Shown here piece by piece: positions 1 through 8,059 of a stretch of 37,462 nt of DNA. The notes below the pieces were generated by a model. It did not search any database and was not told the origin of the DNA. It worked only from the letters and a program-made list of their open reading frames with translations. Where the stretch lies: positions 1 through 37,462 of the forward strand of contig NSIV01000015.1 of assembly GCA_002633085.1 (NCBI GenBank), read 5' to 3'. Positions within the stretch are counted from its first letter, which is position 1; every line of letters begins with the position of its first letter. A program made the position numbers and the translations under genes. The stretch is from Curvibacter sp. PD_MW3 (GTDB lineage: Bacteria > Pseudomonadota > Gammaproteobacteria > Burkholderiales > Burkholderiaceae_C).

Positions 1-552
1 GGCTGGGGTGGCGGGGCGCTGGCCCTTGGCGGCAGGGTCGAACAGTTCGCGGATCAGGGCCAGCTTGGGCTGGGCCGTGGCACCGCCGCTGTCGAGTTGC
101 AGGGCCTTGTTGTAGGCCTGGCTGGCCAGTTTGGCATAGACGTCACCCAGGTTCTCGTGCGCGGTCGAGTAGCTTGGGTTGGTGCGGATCGCCATCTCCA
201 GCGCGGCACGCGCCTTGTCGTACTGGCCCTGGCCCGCATAGAGCACGGCCAGGTTGTTGTAGGGCTCGGGCAGCTCGGGGTAGTCTTCGGTCAGCTTGGT
301 GAAGGTGGCGATGGCGTCATTGGTCTTGCCGGTCTCGCGCTGGATCACCCCCTTGATGAACCGCATCTGCGGGTCGCGCGGCTTGGCGGCGAGGTGCTGA
401 TCGGCCTTGGTCTGGGCTTCGGCCAGCTTGCCGGCAGCGACCAGCTTGTTGACGTCGCTGTACTCATCAGCATGCACGGACGGGAGGGCCAGACTGCCTG
501 CCAATGCAAGCAGCCGGAGGAGGTGAGAAATTTTGGCGCTACCGTGCTTCAT
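1..552 (-). CDS. Secreted tetratricopeptide-repeat protein, partial (3' end outside window)
   Basis: Reading from an ATG at 552 leftwards, 184 codons stay open to the window edge, so the C-terminus is missing. The product starts MKHGSAKISHLLRLLALAGS and has a signal peptide ending near VHADEYSDV (residues 26-33). It is followed by TPR-like helices with the usual Ala/Gly/Tyr/Pro spacing (for example YNNLAVLYAGQGQYDKARAA and HENLGDVYAKLASQAYNKAL). TPR proteins of this kind act as periplasmic protein-protein scaffolds. In Burkholderiales a TPR gene commonly stands between cysS and the peptidyl-prolyl isomerase genes, which would lie beyond the left edge. That neighbourhood supports the call but does not give a precise function. 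It is divergent from cysS across 126 bp (553-678), where I see no confident promoter. No clear Shine-Dalgarno sequence precedes the ATG. Confidence 0.85.
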   Translation of the reverse strand, partial: MKHGSAKISHLLRLLALAGSLALPSVHADEYSDVNKLVAAGKLAEAQTKADQHLAAKPRDPQMRFIKGVIQRETGKTNDAIATFTKLTEDYPELPEPYNNLAVLYAGQGQYDKARAALEMAIRTNPSYSTAHENLGDVYAKLASQAYNKALQLDSGGATAQPKLALIRELFDPAAKGQRPATPA

Positions 553-678
553 AAATCTTGGATGGGTGCAAGCCCGTGTCGGATGACAAATCGCGGGGCT
601 TTATACTGCGCTGGATTGTAGCCTCGCCAACGTTTCCGACCGGTTGCGCCGGTCGTTTGGCCCGCTTTAGAAATATTC

Positions 679-2199
679 ATGAGTTTGCGCATATACAACA
701 CGCTGTCGCGTGCTCTGGAACCTTTTACCCCGATCGAGCCCGGCCATGTCCGCATGTACGTCTGCGGCATGACGGTCTACGACCTGTGCCACCTGGGCCA
801 TGCGCGTGCCATGGTGGCGTTCGACGTGGTGCAGCGCTGGCTGAAATCCAACGGCTATCGGGTGACCTACGTGCGCAACGTCACCGACATCGACGACAAG
901 ATCATCAAGCGCGCGCTGGAGAACGGTGAGACCATCCGTTCGCTGACCGACCGCATGGTCGACGCGCTGCACCAGGACGCCGATGCGCTGGGCATCGAGC
1001 GCCCGACGCATGAGCCGCGTGCCACCGACTACGTGCCGCAGATGCTGCAGCTCATCGGCACGCTGGAGCAAAAAGGCCTAGCCTACCGCGCCGGCAATGG
1101 CGATGTGAACTACGCGGTGCGCAAGTTCCCCGGCTACGGCAAGCTGTCGGGAAAATCGCTGGACGAGTTGCGTGCCGGCGAGCGTGTGGCGGTACTGGAC
1201 GGCAAGGAGGATCCGCTCGACTTCGTTCTGTGGAAGTCGGCCAAACCAGCCGAGCCGGCTGAGGCCAAGTGGGACAGCGCCTACGGCCTTGGCCGCCCGG
1301 GCTGGCACATCGAATGCTCGGCCATGAGCTGCGAGATGCTGGGCGAGAGCTTCGACATCCACGGCGGCGGTGCCGACCTGCAGTTCCCGCACCACGAGAA
1401 CGAGATTGCCCAGAGCGAGGGCGCCACCGGCAAGCCGCTGGCCAATGTCTGGATGCACAACGGTTTCGTGCGGGTGGACAACGAGAAGATGTCCAAGTCG
1501 CTGGGCAACTTCTTCACCATCCGCGAAATCCTGGCCAAGTACGACCCGGAGACGGTGCGCTTTTTCATCATCCGTGCGCACTACCGCAGCCCGCTGAACT
1601 ACAGCGACGCGCACCTTGATGATGCGCGTGCTTCGTTAAAACGCCTTTACACCGCCCTGGCAGAAGCTCAAGACATCATTCGACATCAAGTTGGATCAAA
1701 CGTTAAAGCGGCTGATTTCAAAACTCTTCCTGCTAGGAGTTCTTGGGTTGTTCGCTTTAAAGAAGCAATGGACGAGGATTTCGGGACTCCTGAAGCAATC
1801 TCAGTTTTGTTTGGTGTAGCGAGTTCGATAAATTCACATTGCACGGCCCTGAAAACAACGTACTCCAAGTATGAGGATTTAGAGGGTAGTCAGTGGTTGT
1901 CATGGTGTGCATTGCGAGAGGAAGTGAGGATTCTTCTCACTTTGGGGAAAGTTCTAGGGTTGCTACAAAGAAAGCCAATTGATTGGCTGCAAGGGCGAGC
2001 TGAAGCTAAGTCACGAATCAAAGGTTCAACTCAAAATCGTTTGAGTACGAAACGAATTCAGAAAATGATTGAGCAGCGGGCGGCAGCCAAACAGGCGAGG
2101 AACTTTGCCGAGGCCGACCGCGTTCGCAACGAACTGCTGGCGCAAGGCATTGTCCTGAAGGACTCGTCCACCGGCACCACCTGGGAGGTGGCGCAGTGA
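679..2199 (+). CDS. cysS: Cysteinyl-tRNA synthetase with an unusual C-terminal region
   Basis: Charges tRNA-Cys with cysteine in the cytoplasm. The HIGH-type signature is CHLGHARA (HLGH at residues 38-41) and KMSKS is at 270-274. Zinc ligands include Cys29, Cys213 and the HHEN segment, so the catalytic core is intact. The protein is 506 residues, about 45 longer than the roughly 460 usual for the family. The excess falls in the segment from about residue 315 to 460, whose DNA (about 1621-2060) is markedly AT-rich compared with both flanks. The family landmark [10 protein letters not shown] is kept inside that segment, and the last residues ([20 protein letters not shown]) are normal again, so the frame is uninterrupted and the enzyme is probably functional. 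Start ATG 679 is followed directly by the expected MSLRIYNTL. No strong ribosome-binding site is visible. Confidence 0.97.
   Translation: MSLRIYNTLSRALEPFTPIEPGHVRMYVCGMTVYDLCHLGHARAMVAFDVVQRWLKSNGYRVTYVRNVTDIDDKIIKRALENGETIRSLTDRMVDALHQDADALGIERPTHEPRATDYVPQMLQLIGTLEQKGLAYRAGNGDVNYAVRKFPGYGKLSGKSLDELRAGERVAVLDGKEDPLDFVLWKSAKPAEPAEAKWDSAYGLGRPGWHIECSAMSCEMLGESFDIHGGGADLQFPHHENEIAQSEGATGKPLANVWMHNGFVRVDNEKMSKSLGNFFTIREILAKYDPETVRFFIIRAHYRSPLNYSDAHLDDARASLKRLYTALAEAQDIIRHQVGSNVKAADFKTLPARSSWVVRFKEAMDEDFGTPEAISVLFGVASSINSHCTALKTTYSKYEDLEGSQWLSWCALREEVRILLTLGKVLGLLQRKPIDWLQGRAEAKSRIKGSTQNRLSTKRIQKMIEQRAAAKQARNFAEADRVRNELLAQGIVLKDSSTGTTWEVAQ
1621..2060 (+). other. AT-rich mosaic segment within cysS
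   Basis: Counting four 60-base lines inside the segment (those starting at 1681, 1801, 1861 and 1981) gives 26, 26, 28 and 28 G+C, that is 43-47 percent. The line starting at 1381 upstream has 41 of 60 (68 percent). Codons ending in A or T dominate here, while flanking codons end in G or C. The change is abrupt at both ends and the frame is preserved. This suggests local replacement or expansion of the C-terminal part of the gene by recombination with foreign DNA; the boundaries are approximate. Confidence 0.7.
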
Positions 2200-2244
2200 A
2201 GGCTGGCATGATGGTTTTTTTCGTCCAATCCCGAAAGGCGTGAT

Positions 2245-2895
2245 GTGCCCGCGACCAAAAGCATAGCGCCCAAGATCTTCACGCCCGACTACTGGGATGA
2301 GGCCTGCAAGCACCTGATGAAGAAGGATCGGGTGATGAAGCGGCTCATCCCGCAGCATGGCGACGCCTGCCTGCAGACCCGGGGCGACGCCTTCACCACG
2401 CTGGCGCGCAGCATCGTGGGCCAGCAGATCTCGGTCAAGGCGGCACAGACGGTGTGGGAGCGCTTTGTTGCGTTGCCGAAAAAGATGACGCCGGCCAATG
2501 TGCTCAAGCTCAAGGTCGATGACATGCGTGCCGCCGGCTTGAGCGTGCGCAAGGTCGAGTACCTGGTGGACCTGGCGCTGCACTTCGACAACAAGCTGGT
2601 GCAGGTGGCCGACTGGGAGGGCATGGACGACGAGGCCATCATTGCCGAGCTGGTGGACATCCGCGGCATTGGCCGCTGGACGGCCGAGATGTTCCTGATC
2701 TTTCATCTGATGCGGCCCAATGTGCTGCCGCTGGATGATGTGGGCCTGATCAACGGCATCAGCCGCAACTATTTTTCCGGTGAATCCGTCAGCCGCAGTG
2801 ATGCGCGCGAAGTGGCCGCGGCCTGGGCGCCTTATTGCAGCGTGGCAACTTGGTATATTTGGCGCTCCCTCGACCCCGTGCCGGTGGAGTATTAG
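2245..2895 (+). CDS. Short AlkA-type DNA-3-methyladenine glycosylase (HhH-GPD family)
   Basis: Base-excision repair glycosylase that removes alkylated purines. The 216-residue product holds the HhH-GPD fold: TLARSIVGQQISVKAA (residues 52-67), the helix-hairpin-helix LVDIRGIGRWTAEMF (136-150), and LPLDDVGL (161-168), whose second Asp (165) is in the position of the catalytic Asp of E. coli AlkA. It lacks the extra N-terminal domain of E. coli AlkA, as in the short AlkA-like subgroup; there is no FeS-cluster Cys motif, so it is not an Nth/MutY type. GTG at 2245 is chosen because GAAAGG lies 6 bases upstream at 2233-2238 and the nearby ATG at 2243 is in another frame. It lies 45 bp after cysS and upstream of accA, an arrangement I recall from related genomes. 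Confidence 0.88.
   Translation: MPATKSIAPKIFTPDYWDEACKHLMKKDRVMKRLIPQHGDACLQTRGDAFTTLARSIVGQQISVKAAQTVWERFVALPKKMTPANVLKLKVDDMRAAGLSVRKVEYLVDLALHFDNKLVQVADWEGMDDEAIIAELVDIRGIGRWTAEMFLIFHLMRPNVLPLDDVGLINGISRNYFSGESVSRSDAREVAAAWAPYCSVATWYIWRSLDPVPVEY
2851..2859 (+). promoter_or_regulatory. Candidate extended -10 promoter for accA
   Basis: TGGTATATT (extended TG plus TATATT hexamer) lies inside the last codons of the glycosylase gene, about 114 bases before accA. No good -35 hexamer is visible at the usual spacing, so this rests on the extended -10 alone. Confidence 0.3.
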
Positions 2896-2972
2896 CCGTT
2901 GGCCTGACCGGCGCCTGCCCCGTGGCAGGCGATCCGCCTGAGGTGCCAACGCAGAGAACAAGGAGTTAGTCG

Positions 2973-3950
2973 ATGGCGAAAAAAACATTCCTCGATTTCG
3001 AGCAACCGATTGCCGAACTCGAAGCCAAGATTGAAGAACTGCGCTACGTGCAGAACGAGTCGGCGGTGGACATCACCGAAGAAATCGACCAGCTGAGCAA
3101 GAAGAGCCAGCAACTGACCAAGGATGTCTACAGCAACCTGACGCCCTGGCAGATCACCAAGATCGCGCGCCATCCCGAGCGTCCCTACACGCTGGATTAC
3201 GTCAATGAGCTGTTCACCGATTTCGTTGAGTTGCACGGCGACCGCCATTTTGCCGACGACCTGAGCATCGTCGGCGGCCTGGCCCGTTTCAACGGCAACG
3301 CCTGCATGGTGCTCGGCCAGCAAAAGGGGCGCGACACCAAGGAGCGCGGCATGCGCAACTTCGGCATGAGCAAGCCGGAGGGCTACCGCAAGGCGCTGCG
3401 CCTGATGAAAACAGCCGAAAAATTCAAGCTGCCGGTGTTCACCTTCGTGGACACCCCTGGCGCCTACCCCGGCATCGACGCCGAGGAACGCGGCCAGTCC
3501 GAAGCCATCGGCCGCAACATCTTCGAGATGGCGCAGCTGGAAGTGCCGATCATCACCACCATCATCGGCGAAGGCGGCTCCGGCGGTGCGCTGGCCATTT
3601 CGGTGGGCGACCAGGTGCTGATGCTGCAGTACTCGGTCTATTCCGTCATCAGCCCCGAAGGCTGTGCCTCCATCCTGTGGAAGACCGCCGACAAGGCGCA
3701 GGAAGCCGCCGAAGCCCTGGGCATCACCGCCCACCGCCTCAAGGCCATGGGGCTGATCGACAAGATCGTCAACGAGCCGGTTGGTGGCGCGCACCGCGAC
3801 CACAAGCAGATGGCGGCTTTCCTCAAGCGCGCCCTGGGCGAGGCCTACCGTCAGGTCGCCGACCTCAAGGTCAAGGAACTGCTGGAGCGTCGCTACGAGC
3901 GCCTGCAGAGCTATGGCCGTTTCACCGACACCAAGACCAGCGGCAAGTAA
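2973..3950 (+). CDS. accA: Acetyl-CoA carboxylase carboxyltransferase subunit alpha
   Basis: Alpha half of the carboxyltransferase that, with AccD, moves the carboxyl group from biotin to acetyl-CoA to make malonyl-CoA for fatty-acid synthesis. The 325-residue length matches the family (E. coli 319). It has the N-terminal helical region ([19 protein letters not shown]) and the crotonase-fold core with [11 protein letters not shown] at 199-209, followed by [20 protein letters not shown], which is nearly invariant in AccA. ATG 2973 is preceded by AAGGAG at a good distance (2961-2966). accD is not in the window, as usual in proteobacteria. tilS follows 48 bp downstream on the same strand and may be co-transcribed. 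Confidence 0.98.
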   Translation: MAKKTFLDFEQPIAELEAKIEELRYVQNESAVDITEEIDQLSKKSQQLTKDVYSNLTPWQITKIARHPERPYTLDYVNELFTDFVELHGDRHFADDLSIVGGLARFNGNACMVLGQQKGRDTKERGMRNFGMSKPEGYRKALRLMKTAEKFKLPVFTFVDTPGAYPGIDAEERGQSEAIGRNIFEMAQLEVPIITTIIGEGGSGGALAISVGDQVLMLQYSVYSVISPEGCASILWKTADKAQEAAEALGITAHRLKAMGLIDKIVNEPVGGAHRDHKQMAAFLKRALGEAYRQVADLKVKELLERRYERLQSYGRFTDTKTSGK

Positions 3951-3998
3951 GACGGCCGGCCTGTCGCGCACCATCGTGCGTGGAGCGGGGGGCATCCC

Positions 3999-4949
3999 AT
4001 GAGCAAGACGCTGGCGCAAGCCATGGGCGAGTTTGCGCCCGGGTTGCCGCTGGCGGTGGCCTACAGCGGCGGCGCCGACTCCACCGCGCTGCTGCTGGCC
4101 TGTGCCGAGAAGTGGCCGGGCCAGGTCTGCGCCTTCCACGTCCACCACGGGCTGCAGGCGGCGGCCGACACCTTCGTGCAGCACGGCCGCGAGTTCTGCG
4201 CGCGCCTGGGCGTGCCATTGCGGGTGAGCCGGGTCGATGCGCGCCATGCCCCAGGGGAGAGTCCGGAGGCGGCAGCGCGCCACGCACGTTACGAGGCTTT
4301 TCGGGCCCTGGCCCAGGAAAATATTGCGCCAGGCGCTATTAAAAACATAGCGGTTGCGCAGCAGGCGGATGACCAGGTCGAGACCTTGCTTTTGGCGCTG
4401 AGCCGCGGCGCCGGTCTGCCGGGCCTGAGTGCCATGCCGGCCGAGTGGGTGCGCGATGGCCTTCACTATTTTCGGCCGCTGCTTGATGTGCCCGGGGCCG
4501 AGCTGCGCCACTGGCTGCGCGAGCGCGGCGTGGCCTGGGTCGAAGACCCGACCAATGTCGACGAACAGTTCACGCGCAACCGCATCCGCGCGCGCCTGCT
4601 GCCGGCTCTGGCCGACACCTTTCCGCAGTTCCGCGACACCTTCGCCCGCAGTGCGGCCCATGCCGCCGAAGCGCAGCGACTGCTGAACGAGCTGGCGCAC
4701 GACGACCTCGCACAGATTGGTCTGCCGCCGCAGATTGCCCGCCTGCAGGCCTTGAGCCGGGCGCGCCAGGCCAATGTGCTGCGCCACTGGTTGCGTAGCG
4801 CGCATGGGACGGTGCCCAGTGCCGCCCAGCTGCAGGAGCTGCTGGACCAGGTGGTCGCCTGCACCACGCGCGGCCACCGCATCCGCCTCAAGGTCGGCGC
4901 TGGCTTTGTCGAGCGGCAGGGCGCAGTGCTGACTTGGTACAATCCCTAG
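3999..4949 (+). CDS. tilS: tRNA(Ile)-lysidine synthase
   Basis: ATP-dependent enzyme that converts the wobble C of tRNA-Ile(CAU) to lysidine so that it reads AUA. The PP-loop ATP-binding motif SGGADST is at residues 23-29, followed by FHVHHGLQ and the ADDQVETLLL segment typical of TilS. Later motifs (RPLLDVP, WVEDPTN, RNRIRARLLP) are also canonical. At 316 residues it is shorter than E. coli TilS (432): the PP-loop and substrate-binding domains are present, but the C-terminal domain is reduced or absent. Just before ADDQVET the protein has an AT-rich loop, ENIAPGAIKNIAVAQQ, encoded by DNA carrying the dispersed 17-bp repeat (4335-4351). The last codons (TWYNP, then stop) contain TGGTACAAT, an extended -10-like sequence that could serve lysC. 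Confidence 0.95.
   Translation: MSKTLAQAMGEFAPGLPLAVAYSGGADSTALLLACAEKWPGQVCAFHVHHGLQAAADTFVQHGREFCARLGVPLRVSRVDARHAPGESPEAAARHARYEAFRALAQENIAPGAIKNIAVAQQADDQVETLLLALSRGAGLPGLSAMPAEWVRDGLHYFRPLLDVPGAELRHWLRERGVAWVEDPTNVDEQFTRNRIRARLLPALADTFPQFRDTFARSAAHAAEAQRLLNELAHDDLAQIGLPPQIARLQALSRARQANVLRHWLRSAHGTVPSAAQLQELLDQVVACTTRGHRIRLKVGAGFVERQGAVLTWYNP
4335..4351 (-). repeat. 17-bp dispersed element, copy 1 (inside tilS)
   Basis: Read on the minus strand it is GCTATGTTTTTAATAGC, an inverted repeat GCTAT...ATAGC. It matches the outer bases of the other copies but is the most divergent in the centre. It is translated in frame as part of an apparent surface-loop expansion in TilS. Confidence 0.55.
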
Positions 4950-5051
4950 GTTTTGCTCGCAGGTGCGTCACCGGAGCAGGGCGCACACTTGTGTTGACAC
5001 CGGCGAGCCGCAGCGCGCTGCGCAGGCCAAGCCACCAATCCGACTAATTCA

Positions 5052-6320
5052 ATGGCATTGATCGTTCACAAATACGGCGGCACGTCGATGGGCTCTACCG
5101 AGCGCATTCGCAATGTCGCCAAACGCGTCGCCAAATGGGCGCGCGCCGGCCACCAGATGGTGGTGGTGCCCTCGGCCATGAGCGGCGAGACCAACCGCCT
5201 GCTGGGCCTGGCCAAGGAGCTGGCACCCGCCAAGGCGTCCGATGCCACCAACCGCGAACTCGACATGCTGGCCGCCACCGGCGAGCAGGCCTCGAGTGCC
5301 TTGCTGGCGATTGCATTGCAGGCCGAAGGCATGGAGTCGGTCAGCTACGCGGGCTGGCAGGTGCCGATCATGACCAACAGCGCCTACACCAAGGCGCGCA
5401 TCGAATCGATTGACGACAAGCGCGTGCGCGCCGATCTGGCCGCCGGACGGGTGGTGATCGTCACCGGCTTCCAGGGTATCGACGAGCAGGGCAACATCAC
5501 CACGCTGGGTCGGGGTGGTTCTGACACCTCTGCCGTGGCCGTGGCCGCGGCCATGAAGGCTGACGAGTGCCTGATCTACACCGACGTGGACGGCGTCTAC
5601 ACCACCGACCCGCGCGTGGTGCCGGAAGCGCGCCGCCTGCAGACCGTGAGCTTCGAGGAGATGCTGGAGATGGCCTCCATGGGCTCCAAGGTGCTGCAGA
5701 TCCGCTCGGTCGAGTTTGCCGGCAAGTACAAGGTGCCGCTGCGCGTGCTCTCCAGCTTCACGCCCTGGGATATTGACCTCGCTGAGGAAGCCAAGTCTGG
5801 CACGTTGATCACTTTTGAGGAAGACGAAAAAATGGAACAAGCCATTGTTTCCGGCATTGCATTCAACCGCGACGAAGCCAAGATTTCCGTGGTCGGCGTG
5901 CCCGACAAGCCGGGCATCGCGTACCAGATTCTGGGCGCCGTGGCCGATGCCAACATCGAAGTTGACATGATCATCCAGAACATCAGCAAGGATGGCAAGA
6001 CCGACTTCAGCTTCACCGTCAACCGCAACGACTATGCGCGTGCGATCGACCTGCTCAAGGACAAGGTGGTGCCGAGCCTCGGTGCACAGGACGTTCTGGG
6101 CGACACCAAGATCTGCAAGGTGTCGATCGTCGGCATCGGCATGCGCAGCCACGTCGGCATCGCCAGCAAGATGTTCCGCTGCCTGAGCGAAGAGGGCATC
6201 AACATCCAGATGATTTCCACCAGCGAAATCAAGACTTCTGTGGTGATCGACGAGAAGTACATGGAGCTGGCCGTGCGTGCGCTGCATAAGGCATTCGATC
6301 TGGATCAGCCGAAGGCGTGA
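5052..6320 (+). CDS. lysC: Aspartate kinase
   Basis: Phosphorylates aspartate, the first step to lysine, threonine, methionine and diaminopimelate. It has the kinase signature HKYGGTSMGS at residues 6-15, the GFQGIDEQGNITTLGRGGSDTSA substrate-binding region, and two C-terminal ACT domains (about 265-340 and 345-420) with the allosteric motif DKPGIAYQILGAV and the STSEIKTSV strand. Length 422 residues, as in monofunctional Lys/Thr-sensitive enzymes. It is a single-gene transcription unit with a 102-bp leader (4950-5051) containing a short perfect palindrome at 5009-5022. I see no lysine riboswitch. An in-frame ATG at 5832 sits where the separately translated beta subunit begins in alpha2-beta2 aspartokinases (see separate entry). 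Its stop codon overlaps the -35 region of the following tRNA-Ser gene. Confidence 0.97.
   Translation: MALIVHKYGGTSMGSTERIRNVAKRVAKWARAGHQMVVVPSAMSGETNRLLGLAKELAPAKASDATNRELDMLAATGEQASSALLAIALQAEGMESVSYAGWQVPIMTNSAYTKARIESIDDKRVRADLAAGRVVIVTGFQGIDEQGNITTLGRGGSDTSAVAVAAAMKADECLIYTDVDGVYTTDPRVVPEARRLQTVSFEEMLEMASMGSKVLQIRSVEFAGKYKVPLRVLSSFTPWDIDLAEEAKSGTLITFEEDEKMEQAIVSGIAFNRDEAKISVVGVPDKPGIAYQILGAVADANIEVDMIIQNISKDGKTDFSFTVNRNDYARAIDLLKDKVVPSLGAQDVLGDTKICKVSIVGIGMRSHVGIASKMFRCLSEEGINIQMISTSEIKTSVVIDEKYMELAVRALHKAFDLDQPKA
5832..6320 (+). other. Candidate internal translation start giving a lysC beta subunit (162 aa)
   Basis: In frame with lysC, ATG 5832 begins MEQAIVSGIAFNRDEAKIS, the exact junction between kinase and ACT region. 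A GAGGA sequence at 5817-5821 lies 10 bases upstream, and the surrounding bases are unusually A-rich. In Corynebacterium glutamicum and Bacillus aspartokinase II a beta subunit is made from such an in-frame internal start; the corynebacterial beta subunit also begins at this point of the alignment. Whether it is used here is inference. Confidence 0.4.
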
Positions 6321-6345
6321 AATTGCATTGAAGTCGTGCGATAAT
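6317..6345 (+). promoter_or_regulatory. sigma-70 promoter of tRNA-Ser
   Basis: GTGAAA (-35, 6317-6322, overlapping the lysC stop) and GATAAT (-10, 6340-6345) are separated by 17 bp. Transcription would start about 8 bases before the mature tRNA. Confidence 0.55.
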
Positions 6346-6359
6346 CTCGCCTGACTTTA

Positions 6360-6452
6360 GGAAACGTGACCGAGTGGCCGAAGGTGCTCCCCTGCTAAGG
6401 GAGTATGGGGTGTAGAGCCTCATCGAGGGTTCGAATCCCTCCGTTTCCGCCA
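6360..6452 (+). tRNA. tRNA-Ser (anticodon GCU)
   Basis: 93 nt including an encoded CCA. The acceptor arm GGAAACG pairs with CGTTTCC, the anticodon stem CTCCC/GGGAG encloses loop CTGCTAA, and there is a long variable arm typical of class II serine tRNAs and a T-arm GAGGGTTCGAATCCCTC. It reads AGC/AGU codons. Confidence 0.97.
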
Positions 6453-6457
6453 ATAAC

Positions 6458-6486
6458 AAGCCCCGCCTCGTGCGGGGCTTTGTTTT
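6458..6486 (+). terminator. Rho-independent terminator after tRNA-Ser
   Basis: Perfect 9-bp stem AAGCCCCGC / GCGGGGCTT with loop CTCGT, followed by TGTTTT. Confidence 0.92.
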
Positions 6487-6523
6487 GGGGATTCCACGCA
6501 CGGGGCGCCGCTAGAATCGCCCG

Positions 6524-7579
6524 GTGACATCACCCGCCATTCCTTCCCCCAAGTCTTTGTACAGCCCGTCGGCCCAGGCTGCGATTGCCGCCTCCATGGC
6601 GCGCGTGGCCTTGCTGGCCGCCGGGGTCGACTGCATCTATTTCCTGTTCTTTCTGGTGGTTGATTCGCCTTGGCTGGCCTGGATCAATGTGCTCAGCGTG
6701 GCCATGTATGCGGCGGCCTACCGGCTGGCCAGGCGGCAGAAACTGCACGGCTGCGCCTTGCTGATCTGGCTGGAGGCGTTTGTGCATGCCGTGATCGGCA
6801 CACTGATGACCGGCTGGGACAGCGGTTTTCACTATCTGCTGCTGATGTTCATCCCCTCGGTCATCCTGACCAACTCGCGTCGTCAGTCGCTCGCGTTTGT
6901 CGTCGCTCTGCTGGTTTTTCTGGTCACACTGGATTTCCTGTCGCGCGGCTTGGGACCGCTGGCACCGTTGTCAGCCAGCGCCTTGGTGGCGCTGAAGTGG
7001 CTGAACATCACGATCTTCATCTCCATGTTCTCGTCGCTGTCGCTCTATTACCGGCGCAAGATCTTTCAGGCCGAGCGCTCCTTGCATGCCCAGGCCACGC
7101 AGGATGCCCTGACCGGCCTGTACAACCGGCGCCACTTCCAGCTGGTGGCGGAGCAGGAGCTGATCCGCTGCCAGCGCACCGGCAGCCGCGCCTGCCTGCT
7201 CATGATGGACATCGATTTTTTCAAGACGATCAACGACACCTATGGTCATGAGACCGGCGACCAGGTGCTGATCTCGGTGGCCCGCACGCTCAAGCAGGGT
7301 GCGCGCGCGATGGACACGCTGGCGCGCTGGGGCGGCGAGGAGTTCATCCTGCTGATGCCGGACGTTGATGCCGCGGAAGCCCTGGCCGTGGCCGAGCGCT
7401 TCCGCCAGGCGGTGGAACGCACACCGATCGTCTTTTCTTCCGGCGAGATCTTCTGTACCTTGTCGTTCGGCGTGACGCAACTGGAACGCGGTGAGCCGCT
7501 GAGTACGGCCGTCGGCCGCGCCGACCGCGCGCTCTACCGCAGCAAGGTGGACGGCAAGAACCGCGTCAGTCACGAGTGA
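6524..7579 (+). CDS. Membrane-anchored diguanylate cyclase (GGDEF)
   Basis: Makes the second messenger c-di-GMP from two GTP. The N-terminal half (about residues 22-175) is a set of roughly five or six hydrophobic segments (for example FLFFLVVDSPWLAWINVL, AFVVALLVFLVTLDFL) with no recognised ligand-binding domain. It is followed by a short linker and a GGDEF domain starting DALTGLYNRRHF. The active-site signature is GGEEF (270-274), a catalytically competent variant. The I-site RAMD sits exactly five residues upstream, so product inhibition is expected. No EAL domain is present. GTG 6524 is used as start; no Shine-Dalgarno is visible, and a TAGAAT hexamer at 6512-6517 would place transcription initiation on the start codon itself. 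The gene converges on hslR with 18 bp between stops. Confidence 0.93.
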   Translation: MTSPAIPSPKSLYSPSAQAAIAASMARVALLAAGVDCIYFLFFLVVDSPWLAWINVLSVAMYAAAYRLARRQKLHGCALLIWLEAFVHAVIGTLMTGWDSGFHYLLLMFIPSVILTNSRRQSLAFVVALLVFLVTLDFLSRGLGPLAPLSASALVALKWLNITIFISMFSSLSLYYRRKIFQAERSLHAQATQDALTGLYNRRHFQLVAEQELIRCQRTGSRACLLMMDIDFFKTINDTYGHETGDQVLISVARTLKQGARAMDTLARWGGEEFILLMPDVDAAEALAVAERFRQAVERTPIVFSSGEIFCTLSFGVTQLERGEPLSTAVGRADRALYRSKVDGKNRVSHE

Positions 7580-7597
7580 ACGGCGGTACCCGTCGCG

Positions 7598-7999
7598 TTA
7601 CTCGATCGATGCGCTCCAGCGTGCATCCCAGGTGTTTTCCATCTGGCGTCGATCGCGCTTGGTGGGGCGGCCGTGTTCGATGCTCAGCGCCGGCTCGGCG
7701 GCCAGGCGGCGCTGTTCGGCTGCCTGCTCACGCGCCAGCCGGCTGGCTTCGGTTTCCTCGTAGAGCTGCTGCGCCACGGGTGCCGGACCGCGCTGGTTGC
7801 TGATGCCCAAGACCCGCACCGTGCGCGTGACAGGGCCCTGACGCATGGCGACGAGATCGCCGGCGCGCACCTCGCGTGACGGCTTGGCCACCTGTTCATT
7901 GACCAGCACGCGGCCTTTGCCGATTTCCTCGCAGGCCAGCGAACGCGTCTTGTAGAAGCGGGCAGCCCAGAGCCATTTGTCGATGCGCAGTTGTTCCAT
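7598..7999 (-). CDS. hslR: Hsp15-type S4-domain RNA-binding heat-shock protein
   Basis: 133 residues, the same length as E. coli Hsp15. The N-terminal S4 domain reads LRIDKWLWAARFYKTRSLA followed by GRVLVNEQVAKPSREVRAGD, the characteristic RNA-binding alpha-L motif. The tail is basic and charged (HGRPTKRDRRQMEN). Hsp15 binds 50S subunits carrying a stalled nascent chain-tRNA and helps recycle them after heat shock. The start ATG at 7999 gives the expected MEQLRIDKWLW. It is divergent from the sigma-54 activator gene (60 bp between starts, 8000-8059). I see no clear sigma-32 promoter there. Confidence 0.93.
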   Translation of the reverse strand: MEQLRIDKWLWAARFYKTRSLACEEIGKGRVLVNEQVAKPSREVRAGDLVAMRQGPVTRTVRVLGISNQRGPAPVAQQLYEETEASRLAREQAAEQRRLAAEPALSIEHGRPTKRDRRQMENTWDARWSASIE

Positions 8000-8059
8000 G
8001 TCAGCTTGCGACGGCGGGCCTTCATGCGGCCGTCATGAGGTCCACTGTACCATTGGCGC

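Noticed and set aside
2892..4877. A 661-codon open frame on the minus strand opposite accA and tilS
   Set aside because: It lies antisense to two unmistakable genes, has a biased His/Gln/Ala/Val composition typical of GC-rich antisense frames, and matches no family.
4950..5051. A lysine riboswitch in the lysC leader
   Set aside because: Only 102 bases, with one short palindrome (5009-5022) and none of the conserved multi-helix junction; L-box riboswitches are also not expected in this group.
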